A stretch of DNA of 64,000 nt from CANKJK01 sp040081715. Its GTDB lineage: Bacteria > Acidobacteriota > Vicinamibacteria > Vicinamibacterales > UBA2999. The stretch spans positions 124,001 to 188,000 of the forward strand of contig JBEBFY010000001.1 of the NCBI GenBank assembly GCA_040081715.1. The letters run 5' to 3'. Made by a program: the position numbers and the translations under genes. Positions within the stretch are counted from its first letter, which is position 1, and each line of letters begins with the position of its first letter. Below the pieces are notes generated by a model. It made no database searches. It was not told where the DNA came from and worked only from the letters and a program-made list of their open reading frames with translations. Below, piece after piece: positions 18,610 to 26,734 of the stretch.

Positions 18610-18822
18610 TTACCGTTTCCTCACGATCCGACCACGCGTCAGATCGTTTCTGGTGAGTGCCACGTCCACCCGGTCACCCACCACGAGCCTCACGAAGTTC
18701 CTGCCGTCCCCCGGAGCGAAGTGGGCGGTAATCCGCCGCTCGCCGTCCAGGTTCACCACATACAGCGCGCTCGGCAACTGCGCCTCGATCACACCTTCCA
18801 CCGTCGGGCCCGACCCGATCAT
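18610..18822 (-). CDS. infA: Translation initiation factor IF-1, divergent operonic copy
   Basis: OB-fold factor of 70 residues that binds the ribosomal A site during initiation. It keeps the fold pattern and the LTRGRI C-terminal motif, but the central segment is unusual: RRITAHFAPGDGRNFVRLVVGDRV instead of the family's GHEVLAHISGKMRKNYIRILPGDKV type. A second, more canonical IF-1 is at 59018. The start ATG overlaps the map stop (ATGA). It may be a specialised paralogue; this is inference from divergence. Confidence 0.9.
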   Translation of the reverse strand: MIGSGPTVEGVIEAQLPSALYVVNLDGERRITAHFAPGDGRNFVRLVVGDRVDVALTRNDLTRGRIVRKR

Positions 18823-19625
18823 CTGGTGAGCGCGCCGGGCTGCTCCTCTGCCCGGTCCTGCACCCGGCTACGCTTTGGACCCACCAGGGTTAGGATCTCA
18901 CACCCGGCCCTGGTCACCACCACCGTGTGCTCGAAGTGCGCCGAGAGGCTCCCGTCGCGTGTCACCGCGGTCCACCCGTCCGAGAGCACCTTTACCGCCG
19001 CCTTGCCGGCATTGACCATCGGTTCGATGGCCAGCACCATGCCCTCCGCCAGCCTGGGCCCGCGTCCGGCCGGCCCGTAGTTGGCAATCTGCGGTTCCTC
19101 GTGCAGTTCGGTGCCGATTCCATGGCCCACGAACTCCCGCACCACCGTAAATCCCTGGCCTTCCACGTGAGCCTGCACCGCCGCCCCGATATCCGAGACC
19201 CGGGCATTGGGCCGAACCACGTCGATGGCCCGAAAGAGCGCCTCTTCCGTCGCGCGGAGCAGGTTCATGGCTTCCTCCGAGACCTGCCCGATCGGGACGG
19301 TCACGGCACTGTCGCCAAAGAACCCGTTCAACTTCGCGCCCATGTCAATCGACACCACGTCGCCTTCGCGCAACTCGCGCTCCGACGGAATCCCGTGCAC
19401 TACCTGCTCGTTCACCGATGAGCAGATCGTGGCGGGAAACCCGTGGTATCCCTTAAACGCCGGCTCGGCGCCTGCCTCCCTTACCCGCTGCTCGGCCAGG
19501 CGATCCAGATCGCCGGTCGTCACACCGGGTGCGGCCGTCGACCGCAGTTCGGCGAGCACCTCACCCACCAGGCGGTTCACCGCCCGGAGCTTCTCAATTT
19601 CCGCACCCGACCGGCAGACAATCAT
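18819..19625 (-). CDS. map: Type I methionine aminopeptidase
   Basis: Removes the initiator methionine from nascent proteins; a two-metal pita-bread enzyme. 268 residues. Metal-ligand motifs are visible: VSIDMGAKLNGFFGDSAVT (two Asp), the GHGIG His, AIEPMV (Glu) and FEHTVVVT (Glu). The frame is open further upstream, but the ATG at 19625 (MIVCRSGAEIEKLR) is chosen because it overlaps the adk stop by ATGA and matches the family start. It is coupled to infA by another ATGA overlap. Confidence 0.95.
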   Translation of the reverse strand: MIVCRSGAEIEKLRAVNRLVGEVLAELRSTAAPGVTTGDLDRLAEQRVREAGAEPAFKGYHGFPATICSSVNEQVVHGIPSERELREGDVVSIDMGAKLNGFFGDSAVTVPIGQVSEEAMNLLRATEEALFRAIDVVRPNARVSDIGAAVQAHVEGQGFTVVREFVGHGIGTELHEEPQIANYGPAGRGPRLAEGMVLAIEPMVNAGKAAVKVLSDGWTAVTRDGSLSAHFEHTVVVTRAGCEILTLVGPKRSRVQDRAEEQPGALTR

Positions 19626-20296
19626 GCCGGTCGCTCTGCCCCGGCCGGCCTGCCCTTCGCGGCATCCAGTGCCGCGTTGAGCGCCGCCGTCACCTGGGCC
19701 GTCTCGTCCGCACCGTTCACCTGGCGGTACGTCGGACGCAACCGGTAGAACTCCAGCAGCGGCCGCGTCTGCTGGTCGTACACCCCCAGCCGGTTTCTGA
19801 CCACCGCCTCCGTGTCGTCCGACCTCCGCACTATCTCCCCACCGCACGTTCCGCACGCCGGCCGGTCATCGCCAGGCGTCACGTTGGTCCCGCAGACCAG
19901 GCACACTCGCCGGTCAAGCACCCGGCGGACCAGTTCCTCGACCGGCACGTCGATATTCACCACCACCAGCGGCGCCAGCCCTGCCTCGGCGATGATGCCG
20001 TCGAGCGCCTCGGCCTGCACCACCGTCCGGGGGAACCCATCCAGCAGGAACCCCCGCGTCACATCCGGCCGGCCCAACCGCTCCCGGACAATTCCGATCA
20101 CGGTCGCGTCATCCACCAACTGGCCCTGATCCATCAGGACCTTTGCCTTGCGCCCCAGCGGCGTATCCCGCCGGATCGCGTCCCGAAGAATGTCGCCCGT
20201 CGCGACCTTCGGAAGGCCCCGTTCAACCGCGAGCCTGTCCGTCTGCGTGCCCTTGCCCGCACCCGGTGGCCCCATCACTACGACGTTCAGACCCAT
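19622..20296 (-). CDS. adk: Adenylate kinase with zinc-binding LID
   Basis: Interconverts ATP + AMP and 2 ADP. 224 residues. P-loop GPPGAGKGT (9-17), the DGFPRT motif (86-91), and an LID domain with four cysteines (C132, C135, C148, C151) as in the zinc-containing long form. It is placed between secY and map as in many spc operons, and its stop overlaps the map start. Confidence 0.97.
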   Translation of the reverse strand: MGLNVVVMGPPGAGKGTQTDRLAVERGLPKVATGDILRDAIRRDTPLGRKAKVLMDQGQLVDDATVIGIVRERLGRPDVTRGFLLDGFPRTVVQAEALDGIIAEAGLAPLVVVNIDVPVEELVRRVLDRRVCLVCGTNVTPGDDRPACGTCGGEIVRRSDDTEAVVRNRLGVYDQQTRPLLEFYRLRPTYRQVNGADETAQVTAALNAALDAAKGRPAGAERPA

Positions 20297-20333
20297 CGAC
20301 GCACGCCCCCTGGCGCCACCTGCTGGCCCGTAT

Positions 20334-21716
20334 CTATCCCCGCCGTCCCCGAATCCGAGTCTTCTTCATGAACCCGTCGTAGTGCCGCATGATGAGCTGA
20401 GACTCCACCTGCTGGACGGTATCCATGGCCACGCCCACCACGATGAGCAGCGACGTGCCGCCGAAGAAAAAGCTCACGCCCATGCCCTCGGTGACGAACC
20501 GCGGCAGGATCGCGTCCAGTTGTTCCCCGATAAACGGAATGGGCGCCACCTTGAAACCGGTAATCAGGAACTCGGGAATCAGCGCCACTACGACCAGGTA
20601 GAGACCGCCCACCAGCGTGAGCCGGCCCAGAATCGTGTCGATGTACTCCGCCGTCCGCTTACCCGGACGGATACCCGGAATGAAGCCGCCGTACTTCCGC
20701 ATGTTCTCCGCCACGTCATCGGGGTTGAACACGATGGCCGTGTAGAAATACGCGAAGAAGATGATGCCAACCAGGTACAGCAGGTTGTAGAGCGGCATGC
20801 CATAGGCCAGCTGATCCACGACCGCGCGGCCCCACCCGTCCTGCACCATGCCGCCCAGCGTCGCCGGGAAGGCCAGCAGCGACGAGGCGAAGATCACCGG
20901 AATCACACCGCCCGTATTGACCTTGAGCGGGATGTGGGTGCTCGACCCGCCGTACTGCCGCCGACCGACGACCCGCTTCGCGTACTGCACGGCGATGCGG
21001 CGATGGCCGCGCTCCACGAAGATGATTGCGGCAATCACCGCCACCATCATCACGACCAGGAACAGGATCCGCAGCAGACTGATCTGCCCTGTCCTCATCT
21101 GATCCAGCGTGCTCAGAATCGCGCGGGGCAGGCCCACCACGATGCCGGAGTAGATGAGCAGTGACATGCCGTTGCCGATGCCGCGTTCGGTAATCTGCTC
21201 GCCGAGCCACATGATGAAGCTCGTGCCGGTGGTCAGCGTGAGCACGCACATCAGCCGGAAGCCCCAGCCCGGGTTGTAGACCAGCGGAAGACCCGCCACC
21301 TCCTGCTGACGCTCGAGGTAGATTGCGATGCCAAGCGCCTGGACCACGGCCAGGATGATCGTCAGGTACCGCGTGTACTGGGTGATCTTGCGGCGGCCCA
21401 GTTCGCCCTCCTTCGAGAGGCGCTCCAGATACGGCCAGACCACCGTCATCAGCTGCAGGATGATCGAGGAGCTGATGTACGGCATCACCCCGAGGGCAAA
21501 AATCGTGACCTTCGACAGGTTCTGTCCGGAGAACATGTCGTAGAGGCCGAACATCGTGCCCTGCAGCTGACGCGCCATCTCGGCCAGCGCGGCCTGATTC
21601 ACACCGGGGGTCGGGATGTGGCTCCCGATCCGGTAGATGGCCAGCATCCCCAGGCTGAAGAGGATGCGGTTGCGCAGATCCTTGACGGCGAACAGATTCG
21701 TCAGCGGATTTTCCAT
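20334..21716 (-). CDS. secY: Protein translocase subunit SecY
   Basis: Channel-forming subunit of the SecYEG translocon, 460 residues with ten predicted membrane helices. Family hallmarks: a first helix region containing LFSLGMLAIYRIGSHIPTPGVN, the plug region following it, the loop KVNTGGVIPVIFASSLLAFP, the cytoplasmic PGKRTAEYIDTIL segment, and the MRHYDGFMKK(T)RIRGRR C-terminal tail. It is 23 bases after rplO and 37 bases before adk. Confidence 0.97.
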   Translation of the reverse strand: MENPLTNLFAVKDLRNRILFSLGMLAIYRIGSHIPTPGVNQAALAEMARQLQGTMFGLYDMFSGQNLSKVTIFALGVMPYISSSIILQLMTVVWPYLERLSKEGELGRRKITQYTRYLTIILAVVQALGIAIYLERQQEVAGLPLVYNPGWGFRLMCVLTLTTGTSFIMWLGEQITERGIGNGMSLLIYSGIVVGLPRAILSTLDQMRTGQISLLRILFLVVMMVAVIAAIIFVERGHRRIAVQYAKRVVGRRQYGGSSTHIPLKVNTGGVIPVIFASSLLAFPATLGGMVQDGWGRAVVDQLAYGMPLYNLLYLVGIIFFAYFYTAIVFNPDDVAENMRKYGGFIPGIRPGKRTAEYIDTILGRLTLVGGLYLVVVALIPEFLITGFKVAPIPFIGEQLDAILPRFVTEGMGVSFFFGGTSLLIVVGVAMDTVQQVESQLIMRHYDGFMKKTRIRGRRG

Positions 21717-21739
21717 GACTCGCCTTACCTAGGCCAAGC

Positions 21740-22225
21740 CTAGGCTGCTGACCCCGCAGAGCCCGACGCGCCTGCGCGTTGGGGTGAGATGATCTCGGCC
21801 GTACCGCCGGCCGCGGCCAGCTTCTCCGCGGCCTTGCCGCTGAACTTGTGCGCCTTCACCGTCAGGGCCTTGGCGATGTCGCCGCGCGCCAGCACCTTCA
21901 CCAGCGACGCGCCGTGAATGATGCCGCGCTCACGGAGCAGCTCGGGCGTGACGACCGTGCCGGCGTCGAACCGCTCGACGAGCACATCGAGGTTCACCAC
22001 GGCGTATTCGATCCGGAACGGGTTATGGAACCCGCGCTTCGGAATGCGCCGGTGCAGCGGCATCTGGCCGCCTTCAAAACCGCGCTTGCTCTTGTAGCCC
22101 GACCGCGACTGAGCGCCCTTGTGCCCACGCCCGGCCTGTGTGCCCTGGCCGGATCCCTGGCCACGGCCCACGCGCTTCTTTGAATGCTTGCTGCCCTGAG
22201 CGGGCTTGAGATTGCTGAGGTTCAT
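21740..22225 (-). CDS. rplO: 50S ribosomal protein L15
   Basis: Late-assembly large-subunit protein, 161 residues. N-terminal MNLSNLKPAQGSKHSKKRVGRGQGSGQGTQAGRGHKGAQ-type glycine/basic region (written here only as a family signature), then the globular domain with LVKVLARGDIAKALTV. An Ala/Gly/Ser tail of about 12 residues follows. The start overlaps the rpmD stop by ATGA. Confidence 0.97.
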   Translation of the reverse strand: MNLSNLKPAQGSKHSKKRVGRGQGSGQGTQAGRGHKGAQSRSGYKSKRGFEGGQMPLHRRIPKRGFHNPFRIEYAVVNLDVLVERFDAGTVVTPELLRERGIIHGASLVKVLARGDIAKALTVKAHKFSGKAAEKLAAAGGTAEIISPQRAGASGSAGSAA

Positions 22226-22434
22226 GACTGTCCTACCGTCACGAGGTGACGGACCTTGTGAATCATCCCGCGCGTCGCCGGCGAATCGATCACCTCGACG
22301 CTCTGGCGGATGCGCCGCAGGCCCAGGCCCAGTACCGTGGCCGCCTGTGTCCTGTTGAACCCGATGGGGCTCCTCACCAGCGTGACCCGCACTGTGCTGG
22401 CGCCCGCCGACTTGCCCTGTGTGCGCTTCGACAT
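22222..22434 (-). CDS. rpmD: 50S ribosomal protein L30
   Basis: Small large-subunit protein of 70 residues, about ten longer than usual at the N-terminus (KRTQGKSAGAST before the VRVTLVRSPIGF core). The family motif TVLGLGLRRIRQSVEVIDSP is intact. It sits between rpsE (5-base gap) and rplO (ATGA overlap). Confidence 0.95.
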   Translation of the reverse strand: MSKRTQGKSAGASTVRVTLVRSPIGFNRTQAATVLGLGLRRIRQSVEVIDSPATRGMIHKVRHLVTVGQS

Positions 22435-22439
22435 GATGC

Positions 22440-22994
22440 CTATCCTTGAACGCTGACGCGCCGCTTGCGGGGCTCGATCATGAGATCCGCGAGTTCCTTG
22501 CCGCGCAACCGTGCGATGGTGGCCGGCTCCCGTAGCCCAATGAGGCCCGAGAACGTGGCCCGGACCACGTTGTGCGGATTCGCCGACCCGAGCGACTTGG
22601 TGACCACGTTCTGGATGCCCGCCGACTCCACCACGGCGCGCACCGCGCCACCCGCGATGAGGCCCGTGCCATCCGGCGCAGGCTTGAGCAGCACGCTGCC
22701 GGATCCGAACTTGCCGACGACCTGGTGCGGGATGGTCGTGCCCTTGAGCGGCACCCGGATCAGGTTCTTCTTCGCCGCCTCGATGCCCTTCTTGATGGCC
22801 GACGGCACTTCCTTGGCCTTGCCGACGCCGAAGCCCACCACGCCGTGCCCGTCGCCCACGACGACCAGCGCGCTGAAGCTGAGGTTCTTGCCGCCCTTGA
22901 CGACCTTTGTCACCCGGTTGATGGAGACGACGTTGTCCTTCATCTCCATCTGGGAGCCGTCGATCTTCTCGCGCTCGCGGTTCATCAGTGCCAT
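22440..22994 (-). CDS. rpsE: 30S ribosomal protein S5
   Basis: Small-subunit protein involved in accuracy and mRNA entry, 184 residues. S5 N-domain (VVSINRVTKVVKGGKNLSFSALVVVGDG) and C-domain (GGAVRAVVESAGIQNVVTKSLGSANPHNVV). The N-terminus MALMNREREKIDGSQMEMKD offers several in-frame ATGs; the first is used. It is followed after five bases by rpmD. Confidence 0.97.
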   Translation of the reverse strand: MALMNREREKIDGSQMEMKDNVVSINRVTKVVKGGKNLSFSALVVVGDGHGVVGFGVGKAKEVPSAIKKGIEAAKKNLIRVPLKGTTIPHQVVGKFGSGSVLLKPAPDGTGLIAGGAVRAVVESAGIQNVVTKSLGSANPHNVVRATFSGLIGLREPATIARLRGKELADLMIEPRKRRVSVQG

Positions 22995-22997
22995 GCC

Positions 22998-23372
22998 CTA
23001 GAACTCCAGACCTGCTTCGCGCGCCGCGTCGGCTACTGCCTTCACGCGCCCGTGATAAAGAAACCCGTTGCGGTCGAACACCACGCGCGTGACGCCCTTT
23101 TCGATGAGACGTTCCGCGATGGTCCTGCCGATGAACTTGGCGCCGGCGACATTGCCGCCTTTCGCGTCCTGCTCCATCGCGCCCTTCACGGCCGGCTCGA
23201 GAGTCGAAGCCGCGGCGATGGTGCTGCCGTCGGCGTCGTCCACCACCTGCACGTAGATGTGCGTGACGCTCCTGAACACGGTCAGGCGCGGACGCGCCCC
23301 CGTGCCATGCACCCGCGCGCGGATGCGGTATTTGATTCGCTGACGGCGGTCGGCTCGTGTCTTGATACGCAT
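22998..23372 (-). CDS. rplR: 50S ribosomal protein L18
   Basis: 5S rRNA-binding protein, 124 residues. Contains HGTGARPRLTVFRS and the conserved AKFIGRTIAERLIEKGVTRVVFDR and YHGRVKAVADAAREAGLEF segments. The basic N-terminus MRIKTRADRRQRIKYRIR contacts RNA. Only two bases separate it from rplF and three from rpsE. Confidence 0.97.
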   Translation of the reverse strand: MRIKTRADRRQRIKYRIRARVHGTGARPRLTVFRSVTHIYVQVVDDADGSTIAAASTLEPAVKGAMEQDAKGGNVAGAKFIGRTIAERLIEKGVTRVVFDRNGFLYHGRVKAVADAAREAGLEF

Positions 23373-23374
23373 CG

Positions 23375-23911
23375 CTAGGCTCCGGTCTTGCCTACCTTCT
23401 TCTTCAGAACTTCACCCGTGTAGCGCACGCCCTTCTGCTTGTAGGGATCGGGCTTGCGCAGCCGGCGCATGTTGGCCGCGACCTGTCCCACGAGCTGACG
23501 GTCCACGCCAGTCACGACCAGATGCGTCTGCTTCTCCACCGCCACGTCGATACCGTTCGGGATGTCGAACAGAATCGGGTGCGAGTAGCCCAGCGCGAAA
23601 TGCACCTGCTTGTCCTTGAGCTCGGCACGGTAGCCGACGCCCACGATATCCAGCTCCCGCTTGAAGCCGTCGGTCACGCCGGTCACGGCGTTGGCCACCA
23701 GGCTCCTGGCAAGGCCGTGGAACTTCCCGAGCGCCTTGTCCTCGCGCGCCGGCCTCGCCACCATGGTGCCGCCCTCTTCGGCGAACACGATGCCCGGCGG
23801 AATCGGCTGACGGAGTGTGCCCTTGGGGCCCTGCACCTCAACGGCGTCGGCCGCGATCTTGACGGTCACGCCCTTGGGCAAGGGAATAGGTTTCTTACCG
23901 ATACGAGACAT
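23375..23911 (-). CDS. rplF: 50S ribosomal protein L6
   Basis: Large-subunit protein near the factor-binding site, 178 residues with the duplicated L6 fold: MSRIGKKPIPLPKGV at the start, and LGYSHPILFDIPNGIDV then RLRKPDPYKQKGVRYTGE in the second half. The frame is open to 23980, but the ATG at 23911 gives the family start and has AGGA upstream. It lies 16 bases after rpsH. Confidence 0.97.
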   Translation of the reverse strand: MSRIGKKPIPLPKGVTVKIAADAVEVQGPKGTLRQPIPPGIVFAEEGGTMVARPAREDKALGKFHGLARSLVANAVTGVTDGFKRELDIVGVGYRAELKDKQVHFALGYSHPILFDIPNGIDVAVEKQTHLVVTGVDRQLVGQVAANMRRLRKPDPYKQKGVRYTGEVLKKKVGKTGA

Positions 23912-23927
23912 ATGGGTCTTGTCCTGC

Positions 23928-24341
23928 CTACCAGACGTTGCAGAGCACTTCGCCGCCCACGCCCGCCTTCTTGGCGGCACGGCCGGTCATCACGCCCTGC
24001 GACGTGGTGAGGATGCTGGTCCCGAGGCCGCCGAGCACATGCGGCACATCCTCGACACCGAAGTAGACGCGACGGCCCGGACGGCTGATCCGCGCGATCC
24101 CGGTGATCACGCGCTCGCCGCGGGGGCCGTATTTCATGAACAGGCGGATCGCCTGGCGCGGTTGGCGTCCCGGCTTCTCGGCCGCTTCGTCCAGTACGCG
24201 GAATCCCTGGATATAACCCTCATCCTGGAGGATGCGGGCGATCTCGGCCTTCAGCTTCGATGCCGGCAGATCAACGCGGATTTGCTTCGCCGTAACGGCG
24301 TTGCGGATCCGCGTGAGCATGTCGGAAATGGGGTCGGTCAT
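23928..24341 (-). CDS. rpsH: 30S ribosomal protein S8
   Basis: Primary 16S rRNA binder and regulator of spc operons in enterobacteria, 137 residues. MTDPISDMLTRIRNA start and a C-terminal SILTTSQGVMTGRAAKKAGVGGE RNA-binding region. A small insertion (PGRQPRQ) in the middle accounts for slight extra length. It follows rpsN after a 40-base gap. Confidence 0.97.
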   Translation of the reverse strand: MTDPISDMLTRIRNAVTAKQIRVDLPASKLKAEIARILQDEGYIQGFRVLDEAAEKPGRQPRQAIRLFMKYGPRGERVITGIARISRPGRRVYFGVEDVPHVLGGLGTSILTTSQGVMTGRAAKKAGVGGEVLCNVW

Positions 24342-24381
24342 TTCACCATCTCTCTATCGTGATGCGGTGGCAGGTCTCGTC

Positions 24382-24567
24382 CTACCACGAACTCTTGGTC
24401 ACGCCGGTCACGTCGCCCTCGAGTGCTGCCTTGCGGAAGCACAGACGGCACATGGCGAACTTGCGCATGTACGCCCGGGGACGTCCACACAGGCGGCACC
24501 TGTTCCGGAGCCGGACCTTGAACTTCGGCGTTTTGGCTTCTTTTGCGATCTTCGCTGTGGTGGCCAT
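24382..24567 (-). CDS. rpsN: 30S ribosomal protein S14, zinc type
   Basis: Short zinc-binding S14, 61 residues, with C24-x2-C27 and C40-x2-C43 (CRLC twice) and the FRKAALEGDVTGVTKSSW C-terminus. The common zinc form replaces the longer cysteine-free form in most bacteria. It starts two bases after the rplE stop. Confidence 0.97.
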   Translation of the reverse strand: MATTAKIAKEAKTPKFKVRLRNRCRLCGRPRAYMRKFAMCRLCFRKAALEGDVTGVTKSSW

Positions 24568-24569
24568 GA

Positions 24570-25112
24570 TTAACTCGTGCGGAACGGCATGCCCATGAGC
24601 TGGAGCAGCTTCCGCGCCTCCTCGTCGGTCTTCGCGGTGGTGACAACCGACACGTTCATGCCGCGCGGCTTGTCCACCTTCATGTAATCGATTTCCGGAA
24701 ACAGCAACTGGTCGCGCAGGCCGAGCGTGTAGTTGCCACGCCCGTCGAATCCCTTGGGCGACACGCCCCGGAAGTCGCGGACACGCGGCAGACCGATCGT
24801 GATCAGGCGGTCGAGGAACTCGTACATCCGCTCCCCGCGCAGCGTGACCATCGCGCCCACCGGCATGCCCTGGCGCAGCTTGAATTGGGCGATGGACTTG
24901 GTCGCCCGGCGCACCATGGCCTTCTGGCCCGCGATCCGGCTCACCTCATCCGCGCCCACGTCGGCGATCTTCGCGTTCGACACGGCCTCGCCGAGACCCA
25001 TGTTGATGACGATCTTCTCGATCTTCGGGATCGCCATCGGGTTCGGGTAGCCGAACTCCTTCTTGAGCGCCGGCACCACGTCCGTGGTGTAGCGGTCCTT
25101 CATGCGGCTCAT
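24570..25112 (-). CDS. rplE: 50S ribosomal protein L5
   Basis: 5S rRNA-binding protein of the central protuberance, 180 residues. IEKIVINMGLGEA, GMPVGAMVTLRGERMYEFLDRL and RDFRGVSPKGFDGRGNYTLG are diagnostic. The open frame extends upstream, but the ATG at 25112 overlaps the rplX stop by ATGA and gives the normal start MSRMKDRYTTDV. Confidence 0.97.
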   Translation of the reverse strand: MSRMKDRYTTDVVPALKKEFGYPNPMAIPKIEKIVINMGLGEAVSNAKIADVGADEVSRIAGQKAMVRRATKSIAQFKLRQGMPVGAMVTLRGERMYEFLDRLITIGLPRVRDFRGVSPKGFDGRGNYTLGLRDQLLFPEIDYMKVDKPRGMNVSVVTTAKTDEEARKLLQLMGMPFRTS

Positions 25113-25441
25113 TTGTCGACCACTCCCTCGCACTTGCGGCAGACCCGCACCTTGCGTCCGTCGGCCAGGATCTTCCGGCCGAGACGCGTCATCTTTCCGC
25201 ACTCCGGGCACACCAGCTGCACGTTGCTCGCATCCAGTGAGGCCTCGCGCTCCACGATGCCGCCCTTGATGTTCTTCTGGGGGTTCGGCTTCGTGTGTTT
25301 CTTGATGATGTTCACGCCCTCCACGATCAGGCGCTTGCCGGCCGGCAGCACCCGCAGCACACGGCCGCGCTTGCCGTTGTCCTTGCCCGTGGTCACCACC
25401 ACTGTGTCGTTCTTTCGGATCGAGGTCTCGAGCGCCGACAT
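25109..25441 (-). CDS. rplX: 50S ribosomal protein L24 with C-terminal zinc ribbon
   Basis: Assembly initiator of the large subunit, 110 residues. A KOW motif (VVVTTGKDNGKRGRVLRVLP) precedes IKGGIVEREASLDASNV and a four-cysteine ribbon (C78, C81, C101, C104). The ATG at 25441 overlaps the rplN stop by one base (TGATG). A GTG three bases earlier (25444) is an alternative start. Confidence 0.96.
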   Translation of the reverse strand: MSALETSIRKNDTVVVTTGKDNGKRGRVLRVLPAGKRLIVEGVNIIKKHTKPNPQKNIKGGIVEREASLDASNVQLVCPECGKMTRLGRKILADGRKVRVCRKCEGVVDK

Positions 25442-25809
25442 CACAGCACCTCCGGCGCCAGCGAGATGATCTTCATGAACCGGCGCTCGCGCAGTTCGCG
25501 CGCCACGGGTCCGAACACGCGCGTGCCGACTGGATCATTGTTGTCGTTGATGATCACGGCCGCGTTGCGGTCGAACCGGATGTAGCTTCCGTCGCGGCGT
25601 CGCGTCTCCTTCGCCGTCCGGACGACCACGGCCTTGACGACCTGGCCCTTCTTGACGGTGCCGTCCGGCGAGGCTTCCTTGACGTTCGCCGTGATGACGT
25701 CGCCCAGGCCCGCGTAGCGGCCGGTCGACCCACCGATCGGGTTGATCACGGAAATCTTCCGGGCGCCGGAATTGTCGGCCACGTCGATGATGGAACGCAT
25801 CTGGATCAT
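25441..25809 (-). CDS. rplN: 50S ribosomal protein L14
   Basis: Subunit-interface protein of 122 residues, highly conserved: MIQMRSIIDVADNSGARKIS, KGQVVKAVVVRTAKETRRRDGSYIRFD (partial signature) and RVFGPVARELRERRFMKIISLAPEVL. AGGAG precedes the ATG. It is nine bases after rpsQ. Confidence 0.97.
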   Translation of the reverse strand: MIQMRSIIDVADNSGARKISVINPIGGSTGRYAGLGDVITANVKEASPDGTVKKGQVVKAVVVRTAKETRRRDGSYIRFDRNAAVIINDNNDPVGTRVFGPVARELRERRFMKIISLAPEVL

Positions 25810-25818
25810 GGTGTGCTC

Positions 25819-26073
25819 CTAGACCGTCTGCGCCTTCAACACGACACCGGTGACCACCCACCGTTTGCGGCGGCTGAGCGGCCGCGACTCGGCGATGGTG
25901 ACCGTGTCACCCACCTTGGCGGCGTCGTCCTCGTTGTGCGCGAGGAAGGTTGACGTCCTCTTCTGAATCTTGCCATACAGGGCGTGGCGCTCCTGGCGCT
26001 CCACGGCGACGACGACGGTCTTCATCATCTTGTCGCTGACGACCTTGCCCGTGAACTGTGCTTTCGCGCTCAT
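25819..26073 (-). CDS. rpsQ: 30S ribosomal protein S17
   Basis: Primary 16S rRNA-binding OB-fold protein, 84 residues, with FTGKVVSDKMMKTVVVAVE, TSTFLAHNEDDAAKVGDTV and ESRPLSRRKRWVV motifs. It follows rpmC by four bases. Confidence 0.96.
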   Translation of the reverse strand: MSAKAQFTGKVVSDKMMKTVVVAVERQERHALYGKIQKRTSTFLAHNEDDAAKVGDTVTIAESRPLSRRKRWVVTGVVLKAQTV

Positions 26074-26077
26074 ATGC

Positions 26078-26266
26078 TCACTTCGTCTTCTGCGTCAGAA
26101 CCGTCTTGACGCGCGCGAGATCCCGGCGGAGCCCGCGAATCTTCAGGGGAGCCTCGAGCTGGCCCATCGACTTCTGAATCCGCATGCGGAAAATCTGATC
26201 GTCCAGCTCCCGCTCTCGGGCCTGGAGCTCGTCCAGGCCGAGGTCACGAATCTCGTTCACCTTCAT
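26078..26266 (-). CDS. rpmC: 50S ribosomal protein L29
   Basis: Two-helix protein at the tunnel exit, 62 residues: MKVNEIRDLGLDELQARERE, then LRRDLARVKTVLTQK. The frame is open further upstream, but the ATG at 26266 overlaps the rplP stop (ATGA) and gives the family length. Confidence 0.96.
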   Translation of the reverse strand: MKVNEIRDLGLDELQARERELDDQIFRMRIQKSMGQLEAPLKIRGLRRDLARVKTVLTQKTK

Positions 26267-26688
26267 GACGCCTTCTCCTGCGCGAAGCGGGTGGCGAACT
26301 TCACCTTGATGGGCAGCTTGGCCGAAGCCAGCTGCATCGCCCGCCGGGCGTCCGCTTCGGAGACGCCCTCCATCTCGAACATGACCCGGCCCGGGCGCAC
26401 GACACAGACCCACTGATCAGGCGCGCCCTTGCCCTTGCCCATTCGCGTTTCCTGCGGCTTCTTCGTGATCGGCTTGTCCGGGAACACCCGCACCCAGATC
26501 TTGCCGCCGCGCTTGATGAAGCGCGTCATCGCGATACGGGCCGCCTCAATCTGCCGGGCGGTGATCCACGCCGGCTCCAGCGCCTTCAGCCCGAAGTCGC
26601 CGAACGACACGTCGGACCCGCGCCACGCCTTGCCCTTCATGCGGCCGCGCTGCTGCTTCCGGAACTTGACTTTCTTTGGCATCAACAT
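26263..26688 (-). CDS. rplP: 50S ribosomal protein L16
   Basis: Peptidyl-transferase-region protein, 141 residues. PKKVKFRKQQRGRMKGKAWRG, the conserved IKRGGKIWVRVFPDKPITKKP and GRVMFEMEGVSEADARRAM segments are intact. Starts at MLM or the third residue are both possible. It is coupled to rpmC by ATGA. Confidence 0.97.
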   Translation of the reverse strand: MLMPKKVKFRKQQRGRMKGKAWRGSDVSFGDFGLKALEPAWITARQIEAARIAMTRFIKRGGKIWVRVFPDKPITKKPQETRMGKGKGAPDQWVCVVRPGRVMFEMEGVSEADARRAMQLASAKLPIKVKFATRFAQEKAS

Positions 26689-26734
26689 GCGAGTTGATCC
26701 TTACCTTTCCCTCGATCGCTTGTGGCGCTCCGCA

